Assembly: GCA_040883315.1 (NCBI GenBank)
Contig: JBFLKU010000005.1
Coordinates: 1-64,000, forward strand
DNA length: 64,000 bases
Source of the DNA: JAFGUF01 sp040883315
GTDB lineage: Bacteria; Bacillota; Clostridia; Christensenellales; UMGS416
Direction of reading: 5' to 3'
The notes under the pieces: model-generated
The model's input: only the letters and a program-made list of their open reading frames with translations
Told to the model about the DNA's origin: nothing
The model's database searches: none
Position numbers and translations under genes: made by a program
Shown here: piece by piece, positions 8,634 through 17,117 of the stretch
Position numbering within the stretch: the first letter of the stretch is position 1
Layout of the letters: every line of letters begins with the position of its first letter

Positions 8634-10256
8634 TTATAGTGAAGACTCTGTTGGGTCTACGAAGCATTCGAGAATATAGATACCATCGCTTTTCAGCATT
8701 CTGTCTATTGCTCCTTCGGCTTCTTTTAATGAGTGTACTTTTTCTGCTTTTATATTGTATGCAGCGGCGAGTTTGCAGACATCAATTAAATCGTCGCCCA
8801 AATGTACTCCGCTGAAGCGTGAATTAAATGATTTTAGCTGCGCTTCTCTAACCATGCCAAGATAGTTATTTTTCATAACCACTATTTTCACATCAAGCCC
8901 GTACTGCACTGCAGTTGCCAGCTCACTCATGCTCATCTGGAATGATCCGTCTCCGCATACAGCCACCACTTGTTTTCCGCCAGCTGCAAAGCACGCACCT
9001 ATTGATGCAGGGATAGCATATCCCATTGTGCCCATGCCGCCGGATGTCAAAAATCTACCGCCACGCATAATTACATTGTTGGATGACCATATTTGGTTTT
9101 GTCCAACATCTGCACAGTATATTGAGTCATCATCCATAGCCAAAGACAGCATGCGAACAAATCCTTTTGGATTTAGCGTGTTTTCTCTTTCGCCATGGTC
9201 GAATGAATACTCAGCTTTTTTCTCTTTTAGCTCTTTTATCCATTCAGATGTATCTATATCTAGTTCATACTTCATTATTTGCTTTACAATACACTTTATA
9301 TCGCCAATCAGCGAAATATTTGCAGATACATTTTTGCCTATTTCAGCAGGGTCTATCTCTATGTGTATTATAGTAGTATTGCTGTTTATTGCCTTTGGGT
9401 TGCCAAATGCTCTGTTTCCTACACGAGCCCCGAAAATAATCAGCACATCTGCTTTGTATATTGCGTAGTTGGAATATTTTTTGCCGTGGGAGCCTAGCAT
9501 ACCAAAATAGTTTTCATACAATGTATCAAATGTGCCTATGCCCATCATTGTGGATATTGCAGGTATATTGTATTTTTCGCTGAATTCATTTACTTGGTCT
9601 CTGGCATCGGAAAGATGAACTCCGCCGCCTACGCATATAAGAGGTCTTTTGGCATTCTGCAGTATCTCGACCACATTTTTAATGGATTCTTCATCTGCAC
9701 ACTCAGGAACTTTATATCCTGATATATTAGCCGTGGCTTCAAATTTAAAATCTTCTATTTCCTGCCCCTGAACATCCATTGGTATGTCTATCAATACGGG
9801 GCCTTTTCTGCCAGTATTGGCTAAGTGGAAAGCTTCATTTATTATTCTAGGGATATCATTTGCATCCATAACCATGTAGCTATGCTTAACAAATGGCTGG
9901 GTACAGCCGAATATATCAGCCTCTTGAAAGCTGTCTGTTCCTATCAAGTCTTTTGTTACTTGTCCTGTGATTGCAACTATTGGAATACTGTCAGTATGTG
10001 CTGTTGCCAGTGCCGTAATCAAATTGGCAGCACCAGGGCCTGATGTTGTCATACAAACGCCTGGTTTTCCGCTGATTCTGGCGTATCCATTGGCATTATG
10101 TCCAGCATGCTGTTCATGGCGGACAAGCACGTGCTGTATTTTTGAATTTAGCAGTATATCATAAATAGGGCAGACTGCCAGTCCAGGGTATCCAAATATG
10201 TACTCTACGTTTTTTTCTTCCAAACATTTTACTATTGCTTGTGCACCGGTAATCAT
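8634..10256 (-). CDS. ilvB: acetolactate synthase large subunit-like ThDP enzyme
   Basis: This 540-residue thiamine-diphosphate enzyme has the three-domain acetohydroxyacid synthase layout. The catalytic glutamate is in RHEQHAGHNANGYAR near residue 48, a central FAD/nucleotide-type domain follows, and the ThDP-binding CGDGSF...NNYLGMV motif is near the end. It would join two pyruvates to acetolactate, or pyruvate and 2-ketobutyrate. Two positions differ from typical biosynthetic enzymes as I remember them: FGYPGLAV instead of PGGAV, and MVREAQ where MVRQWQ with a specificity Trp is usual. No small regulatory subunit (ilvN/ilvH) or other branched-chain gene is adjacent. A strong AAGGAGGAA ribosome site precedes ATG, which overlaps the GNAT gene by 4 bp. 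A catabolic or related ThDP function cannot be excluded. Confidence 0.82.
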   Translation of the reverse strand: MITGAQAIVKCLEEKNVEYIFGYPGLAVCPIYDILLNSKIQHVLVRHEQHAGHNANGYARISGKPGVCMTTSGPGAANLITALATAHTDSIPIVAITGQVTKDLIGTDSFQEADIFGCTQPFVKHSYMVMDANDIPRIINEAFHLANTGRKGPVLIDIPMDVQGQEIEDFKFEATANISGYKVPECADEESIKNVVEILQNAKRPLICVGGGVHLSDARDQVNEFSEKYNIPAISTMMGIGTFDTLYENYFGMLGSHGKKYSNYAIYKADVLIIFGARVGNRAFGNPKAINSNTTIIHIEIDPAEIGKNVSANISLIGDIKCIVKQIMKYELDIDTSEWIKELKEKKAEYSFDHGERENTLNPKGFVRMLSLAMDDDSIYCADVGQNQIWSSNNVIMRGGRFLTSGGMGTMGYAIPASIGACFAAGGKQVVAVCGDGSFQMSMSELATAVQYGLDVKIVVMKNNYLGMVREAQLKSFNSRFSGVHLGDDLIDVCKLAAAYNIKAEKVHSLKEAEGAIDRMLKSDGIYILECFVDPTESSL

Positions 10257-10765
10257 AGTTCCTCCTTTATAACAGATAGCTGCATTATAGTGACAGAACG
10301 TCTTGTATTAAATTTGTCGCCTACGTTTTTCATTTCGCCGACTATTTCAAATCCCCAATTTTTGTGGAACTCTATGCTGGATACATTTTCAGAGTCTATC
10401 CACGCAGTCACCACTTCCAGCTTTGAGCTGTATGCAAAATCCAAAAGAGTCTCCATCAGCTTGCTGCCTATTTTTTGCCTTGTATAGTCCTTTTGCAGAT
10501 ACAAAGAGTTTTCAGCGACTGGCCAGTAGCCCTCTTTTGCTCTGAAAGGTGATAAAGACGCAAAGCCAATCACTTTTCCGTCTTTGGATTTGGCTACAAA
10601 TATCGGATGGATGCTGAAATCGTGCGAAAAATACCATCTCATTGCTTCTTCTTCACTTCTAGGGTGCCAGGCCCAGTTTGCGCCGCTTGTATCTATATAA
10701 TGGTTTAAAATATCGTTGATTTCTTTAACATCATCTGATGATGCTTTATATATACTATAATCCAT
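10253..10765 (-). CDS. GNAT N-acetyltransferase, phosphinothricin-acetyltransferase-like
   Basis: At 170 residues this fits the COG1247 group (Pat/YncA type). The acetyl-CoA-binding segment RQKIGSKLM and the IDSENVSSIEFHKNWGFEIVG region are characteristic. The acceptor is unknown; relatives acetylate amino-acid-like compounds such as phosphinothricin or methionine sulfoximine. Its stop overlaps the ATG of the acetolactate synthase gene by 4 bp, so the two are translated together. Confidence 0.85.
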   Translation of the reverse strand: MDYSIYKASSDDVKEINDILNHYIDTSGANWAWHPRSEEEAMRWYFSHDFSIHPIFVAKSKDGKVIGFASLSPFRAKEGYWPVAENSLYLQKDYTRQKIGSKLMETLLDFAYSSKLEVVTAWIDSENVSSIEFHKNWGFEIVGEMKNVGDKFNTRRSVTIMQLSVIKEEL

Positions 10766-10856
10766 AAAAATAATTCTCGCTAAGCTGTATATTTATACAT
10801 TTTAAAAATTTTATATTAGTATATCATAAAAAGCTGAAAAAAAAAGTAAAATGTTT

Positions 10857-10885
10857 TTGATTTTTTTAAAATAGGTATGTATAAT
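10857..10885 (+). promoter_or_regulatory. sigma-A type promoter of the diguanylate cyclase gene
   Basis: A TTGATT -35 box and a consensus TATAAT -10 box are separated by exactly 17 bp, about 105 bp upstream of the cyclase start. The rest of the leader is AT-rich, with no riboswitch fold that I could recognise. Confidence 0.6.
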
Positions 10886-10991
10886 AAATGTTACGTTCTA
10901 TAATTATATGCTTATATATACTTTATATATATATATCGTATGGGAGAGAAGAAGACTATATTAAAAATATAGATACGAGGTAATACATTTT

Positions 10992-12551
10992 ATGAATCAA
11001 TTATCAACTACCACAACACGAAGGACAATACCCCTAATAATTAAATATTTATTTTTAAGTGTTATTGTAATAGTAATATTGACGGGTATTATAGTGTGGC
11101 TAATTCAGGCAAATTATAGGGATAAAACTGAAATAGAAGTAAACAATCTATATGAAATAGCTGAAACCCAAATAGCTTCGCAATACAATAATATCGTTGG
11201 TGATGCACTCAATATCGAGGCTATCACTATAAGTGAGATGCAGGGAACTCTGGATAGCACCGGTGAATCTGATGCTGCAACAGACGAAGAGCTGAAGGAA
11301 ATGTATGAGAAAATTATTGAGAATACAGAAAAATATGCAGCGATCACTTTAATAAAAAAGGACGGAACAAGAGTGGAAGCCGGTTCGCCAAAGGAAACGG
11401 AAGTCGAAGACTTCATGAACCAGATATATAGTACGCCTAAAAAAGACCCAATTCTCTATGCGTATATTTCACAGTTTAACCACTCAAAAAGAGTTAAGGA
11501 AGTTACTTTTAATGTTACTATCCCAATAATAGATTTGCAAGGATACTTTGCAGGGTATTTAATACTTGAGCCAAAGCTGGAAGTTATCATAAAGGACGTA
11601 GAGCGTGCACTGGAAAACGCAAACATATACTATGAGTTACTGAGTATAGAAACCAGTGATGCTGTATATATATATTCTGATATTGATAAAACACGCGGAA
11701 GTGAATTTAGAACTCTGAGTGATGTGCAGGGAACTGAAGTGAGCAGAAAAGTGGTATACAGCGATACAAAGAACGGATCTTTTGAGTCTATAGACGGTCA
11801 GGCATTCTTTCAAAAATTTGAAATGCCTCTATCAAATTTCTACGGTCCTAAGCACATATACATTGCACCAGAGAGCTATATATTCCTTCTGACTTTGCCA
11901 GCTGAATACTATAGTGAGATAACAGAGATTAGTAATCAAGATTTCTTCTGGATTGCCATCGGCGTTGCTGCCTGTACTCTATTAATAACAATGCTATTAT
12001 ACAATGTACAAAGCAACAGACGTAAGTTCACACAAAAGACAACAAAGATGGCACAAGTAGATACATTGACAGGTCTGCTGAACAGAGCGTACTTTACAGA
12101 GCTATTTGAAAACATGATAGAGGAAGATCCGGAAGCCAAGTATGCCATCTTGTTTATGGACTTGGATGGATTTAAAGATATCAACGACAGCTACGGACAC
12201 AACATGGGTGACAAAGTGCTTCGTGTAGTAGCCAACAGACTGGTAATGTCAGCTAGAAGAGAAGACCTGGTATCTAGATTCGGCGGTGACGAATTCGCTA
12301 TGCTGATTGCATACAACAGTATTGATCAGGTCAGATATGTTGCCAACAAAGTTGTTAAAGCAATTGATGAAGTAATGATAATTGACGATAATGAATATAA
12401 TGTAGGAGTAAGTGTGGGTGTTGCTATATATCCAGAGCACGCCAGAAGTGTTGATGACCTATACAAAGTGGCTGATAACGCTATGTACAAGGTTAAATAC
12501 TCTACAAAGAATAATTATCTCATCAGTAAAGGCGACGAAAAAATAATATAA
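10992..12551 (+). CDS. membrane diguanylate cyclase (Cache-like sensor + GGDEF)
   Basis: The 519-residue protein has a first membrane segment at about 15-38, an extracellular sensor region of about 270 residues with a Cache-like look, a second membrane segment at about 316-338, and a C-terminal GGDEF domain that makes c-di-GMP from two GTP. The active site GGDEF is intact at 431-435. An RxxD inhibitory I-site (R422-D425) lies exactly five residues upstream, so product feedback inhibition is expected. There is no EAL or HD-GYP domain in the protein or nearby. The gene has its own promoter and a terminator directly after it. Confidence 0.9.
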   Translation: MNQLSTTTTRRTIPLIIKYLFLSVIVIVILTGIIVWLIQANYRDKTEIEVNNLYEIAETQIASQYNNIVGDALNIEAITISEMQGTLDSTGESDAATDEELKEMYEKIIENTEKYAAITLIKKDGTRVEAGSPKETEVEDFMNQIYSTPKKDPILYAYISQFNHSKRVKEVTFNVTIPIIDLQGYFAGYLILEPKLEVIIKDVERALENANIYYELLSIETSDAVYIYSDIDKTRGSEFRTLSDVQGTEVSRKVVYSDTKNGSFESIDGQAFFQKFEMPLSNFYGPKHIYIAPESYIFLLTLPAEYYSEITEISNQDFFWIAIGVAACTLLITMLLYNVQSNRRKFTQKTTKMAQVDTLTGLLNRAYFTELFENMIEEDPEAKYAILFMDLDGFKDINDSYGHNMGDKVLRVVANRLVMSARREDLVSRFGGDEFAMLIAYNSIDQVRYVANKVVKAIDEVMIIDDNEYNVGVSVGVAIYPEHARSVDDLYKVADNAMYKVKYSTKNNYLISKGDEKII

Positions 12552-12575
12552 GATAATTTATAAATCTGATATAAA

Positions 12576-12604
12576 AAAGAACTGTATATCACAGTTCTTT
12601 TTTT
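12576..12604 (+). terminator. terminator after diguanylate cyclase
   Basis: A 10-bp stem (AAAGAACTGT / ACAGTTCTTT) with a 5-nt loop is followed by a T run. Confidence 0.85.
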
Positions 12605-12678
12605 GTAGTTGATGTATTGCTATCTTGGATAATATGATATAATTATAGAAAAAATTGAAAGAAGCAGGAGGATTTTGA

Positions 12679-13791
12679 ATGTTTTACTTAGTATATTTGC
12701 TCATTAGAATAGGCTTTGCATTTGTAGCTGCAAATGCAGCAAAGGAAAAGGGAAAAAGTGGAGTTGCATTTTGGCTTATTGGCTTTTTCCTAGGCTTTAT
12801 AGTTGCAATAGCAATAATCGGATTTATGCAGGATGAAAGAGAAGAAAAACCGGAAATAGAGGGCGAAGAAAAAATATTGCTTAAGGATAATTTCCTAGGA
12901 AAGTATCTTGTTTTTATTCTGCTAAGTCTGCTAATGGGAAGTGCCTTTGTTTGGTTTACCTTCTCCGGAATACCTATAACGCATTCAAGAATTACCGAAA
13001 AGGTAATAATGGTTGCCTCTTATATGGCGATTATAGGATTTTCAGTGGTGGTTTCTACTAAGGCAAGGGGAATAGATTTGTCTATTCCGGCGGTATATGG
13101 AATGGGCGGAATGATTTTCGGAGCTTTATCGCAGAATATAGGTCTAGTGCCTGCTGCAATTATGGTTATATTGCTTTGTGCTGTTGTGGGATTAATTCAA
13201 GGCATTATTATAGAATATGTGAAAGTGCCGCCAATACTGCTGACGCTAGTAACAGGGACATTTTTAGCTGCATTTGGCAGAATTATGCTGCAGGGTCAAA
13301 CAGTTGGAATACCAATGGAGCCATTTTTCAAGACTGATGGATTTTTCATTCTGGTATTAGCATTGGCATTAGCCATCACAATAGGACTGATGTTTACAAA
13401 GATTGGCACACCTAAACACCAAAGAGATGATAAAAGCAGCTTTATGTATGCTGCTGCATATTCCTTCACTTCTGTACTTGCATGCATAGCGGGAATATTA
13501 TATGTATTCAGGCTGAATGCGGCAAGTCCGATTATGGATAAAGGATGGACAACAATAATAGTTATTTTCTTCGCTGTTGTTTCAGCCACGAGATTATCTA
13601 TGAAAAGATGGGTTGCTCCGCTTATGATCATTGGCACTGCAATAATTTTAGCCTATCGTTCATATGCTTTAAGCACAGCGGTAGTTGATGTATTCTTTCA
13701 AGATATACTCACTGGTCTTGTAACAGTTGCATTTATAGTAATAATGTTTTTAGGCAGAAAGAAAGAATATAAATATAAATTAGAGAGCTAA
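12679..13791 (+). CDS. orphan RbsC/BPD_transp_2-like membrane permease with extra N-terminal hairpin
   Basis: The 370-residue polytopic protein starts at ATG after AGGAGG. Residues 1-55 form two hydrophobic segments around a KEKGKSG loop, then a charged linker (about 55-70). The remainder resembles the permease subunit of ribose-type ABC importers, with RGIDLSIPAVYGMGG and the conserved VPPILLTLVTGTFLAAFGR segment. No ATPase or solute-binding gene adjoins it, and it is bracketed by terminators. It may partner with a transporter elsewhere or be a repurposed permease fold. The family call rests on motif resemblance only. Confidence 0.6.
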   Translation: MFYLVYLLIRIGFAFVAANAAKEKGKSGVAFWLIGFFLGFIVAIAIIGFMQDEREEKPEIEGEEKILLKDNFLGKYLVFILLSLLMGSAFVWFTFSGIPITHSRITEKVIMVASYMAIIGFSVVVSTKARGIDLSIPAVYGMGGMIFGALSQNIGLVPAAIMVILLCAVVGLIQGIIIEYVKVPPILLTLVTGTFLAAFGRIMLQGQTVGIPMEPFFKTDGFFILVLALALAITIGLMFTKIGTPKHQRDDKSSFMYAAAYSFTSVLACIAGILYVFRLNAASPIMDKGWTTIIVIFFAVVSATRLSMKRWVAPLMIIGTAIILAYRSYALSTAVVDVFFQDILTGLVTVAFIVIMFLGRKKEYKYKLES

Positions 13792-13817
13792 ACAAATTAT
13801 ATAAATCATCAAGATCG

Positions 13818-13852
13818 AGCCATGTTTTTCATGCTAAACATGGCTTTATTTT
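13818..13852 (+). terminator. terminator after RbsC-like permease gene
   Basis: A 10-bp perfect stem (AGCCATGTTT / AAACATGGCT) with an 8-nt loop is followed by a T-rich tract. Confidence 0.85.
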
Positions 13853-13970
13853 TATTTAAAAATAGATAGATACAAGCACATTAATTCATTTGACAAGCAT
13901 CTCTATTTTTGATAGCATATACAGAAAGTGTTCGATTTTTCAATGCTTTTCGGGGAAGGGTAATCACTAT

Positions 13971-15041
13971 ATGACAAATTTAAATTTAACCTATATTGTA
14001 TCGAGCTTTGCAATGTCTTCATTAATATCGCTTTTTTTAACCCCGCTGATGATATTGCTGGCAAGAAAACTCAATTTATTTGATAAACCAAATCATAGAA
14101 AAATGCATAAAGAGGCAACTCCGCTTCTAGGAGGACTGGCAATATATATAGCTTTTGTTGCTACAGTGGCTGTTTTTTCATATCATAGAATAGGGCTGGT
14201 GAAGATAGCTGTAATAGTAGGTGCTACATTGATAGAGATATTGGCTGTGATAGATGACATTAAAAACCTGAGTGCAAAGCTTAGAATGGTGATAATTCTG
14301 CTTCTAGCTACCTGTATATATGTAACGTTTTTCTATTCGTACTTCACATGGAATATTCTGCACGATAACCTATGGCTGAAAATAGTGCTTGGTGCTGTAG
14401 TAATAGTATGGATAACAGGTATTGTAAATGCAATAAACTTCACCGATGGGATAGATGGGCTCTCCAGCTATTTTTCGCTGATTGCACTCTTTGCGTTCTC
14501 TATAATATTGGCAATGCAGGGAAGGTATGAATTTGCAATAATCGTAAATATCGCAATAATCGGCGGTGTAATTGGCTTTATACCATATAATAGGCACAAA
14601 GCTTTAATTTTTATGGGCGACGCCGGTAGCATGCTTCTGGGGTTTGTAATCGGCATAATATCTCTGGTATCCACTACGAAAGCCAGTACTGTATTGTATG
14701 CTATAGTTCCTGTATATATTCTTTTGCTTCCGCTTATGGAGCTAGTGACTTCTGTTAGCAGAAGGATAATATTCAGAAAGCCGATTTTCGGAGCGGATAA
14801 ATATCATTTTCATCATTTGCTAAGCACGAAGATAAATGACCCGCTGCTGGTTGTGGTGGTGCTTTCTTCGATTCAGGTGCTTCTTGCATTTGCAGGAGTT
14901 ATGATATATGTGCTAAATGCATACATTATTGGAAGCATAGCCTTGATGACAATAATCCTGACTACATTTGTTTTACTCTGTATAAAATATCATAAAATAA
15001 AAAAAGAGCAATTAAGTACTGAAAAAGAACAAAAGGCATGA
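13971..15041 (+). CDS. tagO: undecaprenyl-phosphate GlcNAc-1-phosphate transferase (TagO/WecA family)
   Basis: This integral membrane enzyme of the MraY/WecA family attaches a sugar-1-phosphate to undecaprenyl phosphate, the first step of wall teichoic acid or related glycopolymers. It has about ten membrane segments. Motifs visible are a DKPNHRKMHK stretch after the first helix, GGLAIYI, the Asp pair in VIDDIKNL, NFTDGIDGL, FMGDAGSMLLGF and the late HFHHLL. An upstream in-frame start at 13890 exists, but ATG 13971 follows a GGGGAAGGG ribosome site and begins just before the first helix, so it is preferred (356 residues). The gene stands alone; its terminator stem overlaps its stop codon. Confidence 0.9.
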   Translation: MTNLNLTYIVSSFAMSSLISLFLTPLMILLARKLNLFDKPNHRKMHKEATPLLGGLAIYIAFVATVAVFSYHRIGLVKIAVIVGATLIEILAVIDDIKNLSAKLRMVIILLLATCIYVTFFYSYFTWNILHDNLWLKIVLGAVVIVWITGIVNAINFTDGIDGLSSYFSLIALFAFSIILAMQGRYEFAIIVNIAIIGGVIGFIPYNRHKALIFMGDAGSMLLGFVIGIISLVSTTKASTVLYAIVPVYILLLPLMELVTSVSRRIIFRKPIFGADKYHFHHLLSTKINDPLLVVVVLSSIQVLLAFAGVMIYVLNAYIIGSIALMTIILTTFVLLCIKYHKIKKEQLSTEKEQKA

Positions 15042-15062
15042 ATAAAATTTATGCCTTAGTTT
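15033..15062 (+). terminator. terminator overlapping the tagO stop codon
   Basis: An 11-bp stem (AAGGCATGAAT / ATTTATGCCTT, one G-T pair) with a 3-nt loop is followed by AGTTTTTA. The left arm covers the last codons and the TGA of tagO. Confidence 0.7.
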
Positions 15063-15095
15063 TTATATTATAATATATTTTCAGGAGCGTATAGA

Positions 15096-15749
15096 ATGAG
15101 AAAGAAAATGTTTTGGATGGCTATTGCATTGCTGGCTGTAGAAGTTGTGGCACTTATTTTCATGATGAAGCTGGCACAGCCACTGAAAGAAAAACTCCCG
15201 CTTTATACTATTATCGTTTTGGTATTGGCAGCGCTAAGCCTGTTTTTTGTATTTAGCGCAAAAAAGAATGGGTCAGATACAAAGGTTTTGCTATTTGGGC
15301 TGACCGCCGGAATGATATGGTGGACTATTGCTGAAATAAATGGTGACGTTTTCAAAGGCAGCGGCATTGAAGACCTAAAAGGCTTTTGGCTGTTGTTTTT
15401 GGTAATATTGGCTCTATCAACAATCTGGAAAGATATCAATAAAACCAGCAAGATTGCAATATCTGCATTTTTAGCCAATTGGGGCTCGCATATGGTGATA
15501 AAGATACTTCTGTATTTAAGAGACCCTTCCACGAGCATGACAATATGGACAGGCTCATTGTGGAATATATTTAATATAATAGGCTTTGCATACGGCGTAT
15601 TTTCCGTGGCAGCTATAATATATATTGCTATGATGGCTATAAGAAAAGGAGTTAAAGAGACTTCACTGCACTACTATGTGCTGGCTATGTATGTAGCTAT
15701 TATGAATCTGCAGTATATTTTTGCAAAGAGCTTTTTTGTTCTGTGGTAA
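15096..15749 (+). CDS. unassigned polytopic membrane protein
   Basis: This 217-residue protein has about seven hydrophobic segments and short, lysine-rich cytoplasmic loops. No catalytic motif is recognised. A conserved-looking NWGSHMVIK segment and a WTIAEINGD loop place a few polar residues (His, Glu, Asp) next to membrane helices. ATG follows CAGGAGCG. It is separated from tagO by a terminator and from the next gene by a 150-bp gap containing a perfect palindrome. Function unknown. Confidence 0.7.
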   Translation: MRKKMFWMAIALLAVEVVALIFMMKLAQPLKEKLPLYTIIVLVLAALSLFFVFSAKKNGSDTKVLLFGLTAGMIWWTIAEINGDVFKGSGIEDLKGFWLLFLVILALSTIWKDINKTSKIAISAFLANWGSHMVIKILLYLRDPSTSMTIWTGSLWNIFNIIGFAYGVFSVAAIIYIAMMAIRKGVKETSLHYYVLAMYVAIMNLQYIFAKSFFVLW

Positions 15750-15785
15750 AAATATGATGACGACCAATATATAGATTATGTTAAA

Positions 15786-15805
15786 TTATGTGTTTAAACA
15801 CATAA
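15786..15805. repeat. perfect 20-bp palindrome in leader of the next gene
   Basis: The arms TTATGTGTTT and AAACACATAA are fully complementary with no loop. No T run follows, so it looks more like an operator or an mRNA hairpin than a terminator. It lies 95 bp upstream of the 15900 start. Confidence 0.5.
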
Positions 15806-15899
15806 TAACCAAAATATATTGCAACCTGTAGATATGATTGGTATAATGAAAAAAGAATTACATTTTCAATCGTATGATTTTATATTAGGAGGAAGAAAA

Positions 15900-16682
15900 A
15901 TGGCAGAGAAAAAAGAATTGTACAAAGGTGCAAAAGGATTGCGTTTTGGTGCAGTTATACTATGGATATTAGCAATTGCATGTGAAGCCGGTGCTATATA
16001 TTTGCTTAGCATTTATACTGATTCATTACTATATTGGATGATTGGCGTACTTGTTCTTGATGCAGTATTGTGCATTATCGGTTCATTGCTGTGGAAAAAA
16101 GCAAACAGAATTAAACCAAGTCAATCAAAGAATAAGGTTGTTAAATTCTTCTGGGATCAGTTGGGTGTTGTAATGTGCTTGGTAGCATTTATCCCAATAG
16201 GTATACTTTTGCTTCGTAGCACAGACAAGATAGATGCAAAGACAAAGAAGATTTTGTTAACAGTTGTTGGTGTTCTACTGGCTGGTTCAGTGGCAGCATC
16301 AATTGACTATAACCCTGTTTCACCAGGAGATTCACAAAATGTTGAGGCACTTATAAAGAGCCACTATTCAGCAGACGAATATGACGTGAACGAAAGCGGC
16401 GACATAGTTGTTTATTGGACACAATTTGGCGGCAGCATGCATATAGATGACGAATGCTACTACATCGCTGATTCAGCCACTAAAACAAGCGGTACTATTG
16501 CAGAGGCTATAGAATCCGGCAAAAAGGACCCATGTGACAACTGCCTGAGTGAAATAAAAGAGCTAAACAAAGACGACATCGAAGCACTTGCAGAAGCTGA
16601 TGCAGACGCAGAAGGTGCAGTAGAGGAAGCACCTCCTGAGCTGACAGAGGAAAAAGCACCAAGCGGAGACGCAGTGGACTAA
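15900..16682 (+). CDS. membrane protein with C-terminal Ada-like cysteine/zinc motif
   Basis: ATG 15900 follows TTAGGAGGAAG and is preferred over an earlier in-frame start, giving 260 residues. The first part has about four hydrophobic segments. The part after about residue 150 reads as a small domain with a His-Ile-Asp-x-x-Cys pair and a later C-D-N-C, spaced as in the metal-binding domain of Ada-like proteins (H-x-D-x-x-C ... G-K-x-x-C-x-x-C). The C-terminus is highly acidic (runs of Ala/Asp/Glu). A zinc-binding or structural role is inferred. It is monocistronic with a strong terminator. Confidence 0.65.
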   Translation: MAEKKELYKGAKGLRFGAVILWILAIACEAGAIYLLSIYTDSLLYWMIGVLVLDAVLCIIGSLLWKKANRIKPSQSKNKVVKFFWDQLGVVMCLVAFIPIGILLLRSTDKIDAKTKKILLTVVGVLLAGSVAASIDYNPVSPGDSQNVEALIKSHYSADEYDVNESGDIVVYWTQFGGSMHIDDECYYIADSATKTSGTIAEAIESGKKDPCDNCLSEIKELNKDDIEALAEADADAEGAVEEAPPELTEEKAPSGDAVD

Positions 16683-16710
16683 TTCAGCTCTAAATATTTA
16701 TGAAATTTTA

Positions 16711-16746
16711 AACCTTTGCATAATATAGTTTATGCAGAGGTTTTTA
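16711..16746 (+). terminator. terminator after Ada-like-motif membrane protein gene
   Basis: A 13-bp stem (AACCTTTGCATAA / TTATGCAGAGGTT, one G-T pair) is followed by a T run. Confidence 0.85.
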
Positions 16747-16828
16747 TTTGTTTCAGAATGCATAATTTGATTTAAAATATAATCATAGCAATTATTACAC
16801 ATAGTTTTCACCGTGAAAGGAGGAAAAC

Positions 16829-16936
16829 ATGAAAGCATTTAAAACCATTATTCTGTTTATTATATGTGCAGCATTGTTTTCAGGCTGCTCCTTATCAGAT
16901 GAATATACACCAAGACCAAAGCCAAGCAAAAAGTGA
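16829..16936 (+). CDS. 35-residue lipoprotein
   Basis: The ORF begins at ATG 6 bp after AAAGGAGGAA, one of the best ribosome sites in the window. It encodes MKAFK, a hydrophobic stretch, then a lipobox F-S-G-C with the lipid-accepting Cys at residue 20. Only fifteen residues remain after cleavage, rich in Pro and Lys (TPRPKPSKK). It has its own downstream terminator. It resembles entericidin-like mini-lipoproteins only in layout; no function is claimed. Confidence 0.65.
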   Translation: MKAFKTIILFIICAALFSGCSLSDEYTPRPKPSKK

Positions 16937-16941
16937 TAATG

Positions 16942-17006
16942 AATTTGCCTTAGAATTATATTTATTTTTATAATTATAATTTATAAATAAGGCGAATTAT
17001 TTTTTT
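16942..17006 (+). terminator. terminator after mini-lipoprotein gene
   Basis: Arms AATTTGCCTTA (16942-16952) and TAAGGCGAATT (16988-16998) enclose an AT-rich inner stem and are followed by eight T. Confidence 0.75.
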
Positions 17007-17117
17007 TATGAAATAAGATTAGATTTTTCTTTTCGGTAATCATTCATTTGAGAAAAGTGGTATAATTAATTATAAATTCTATTTATCGCATCAAAAATAC
17101 TTAAGGGGATTCGCTTT

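Noticed and set aside
8929..9468. Open frame of 179 codons on the plus strand opposite ilvB
   Set aside because: It overlaps the conserved ThDP-binding part of ilvB, has no ribosome site and no motif.
13792..13970. c-di-GMP or other riboswitch before tagO
   Set aside because: The gap contains the upstream terminator and then only an AT-rich leader without conserved aptamer cores.
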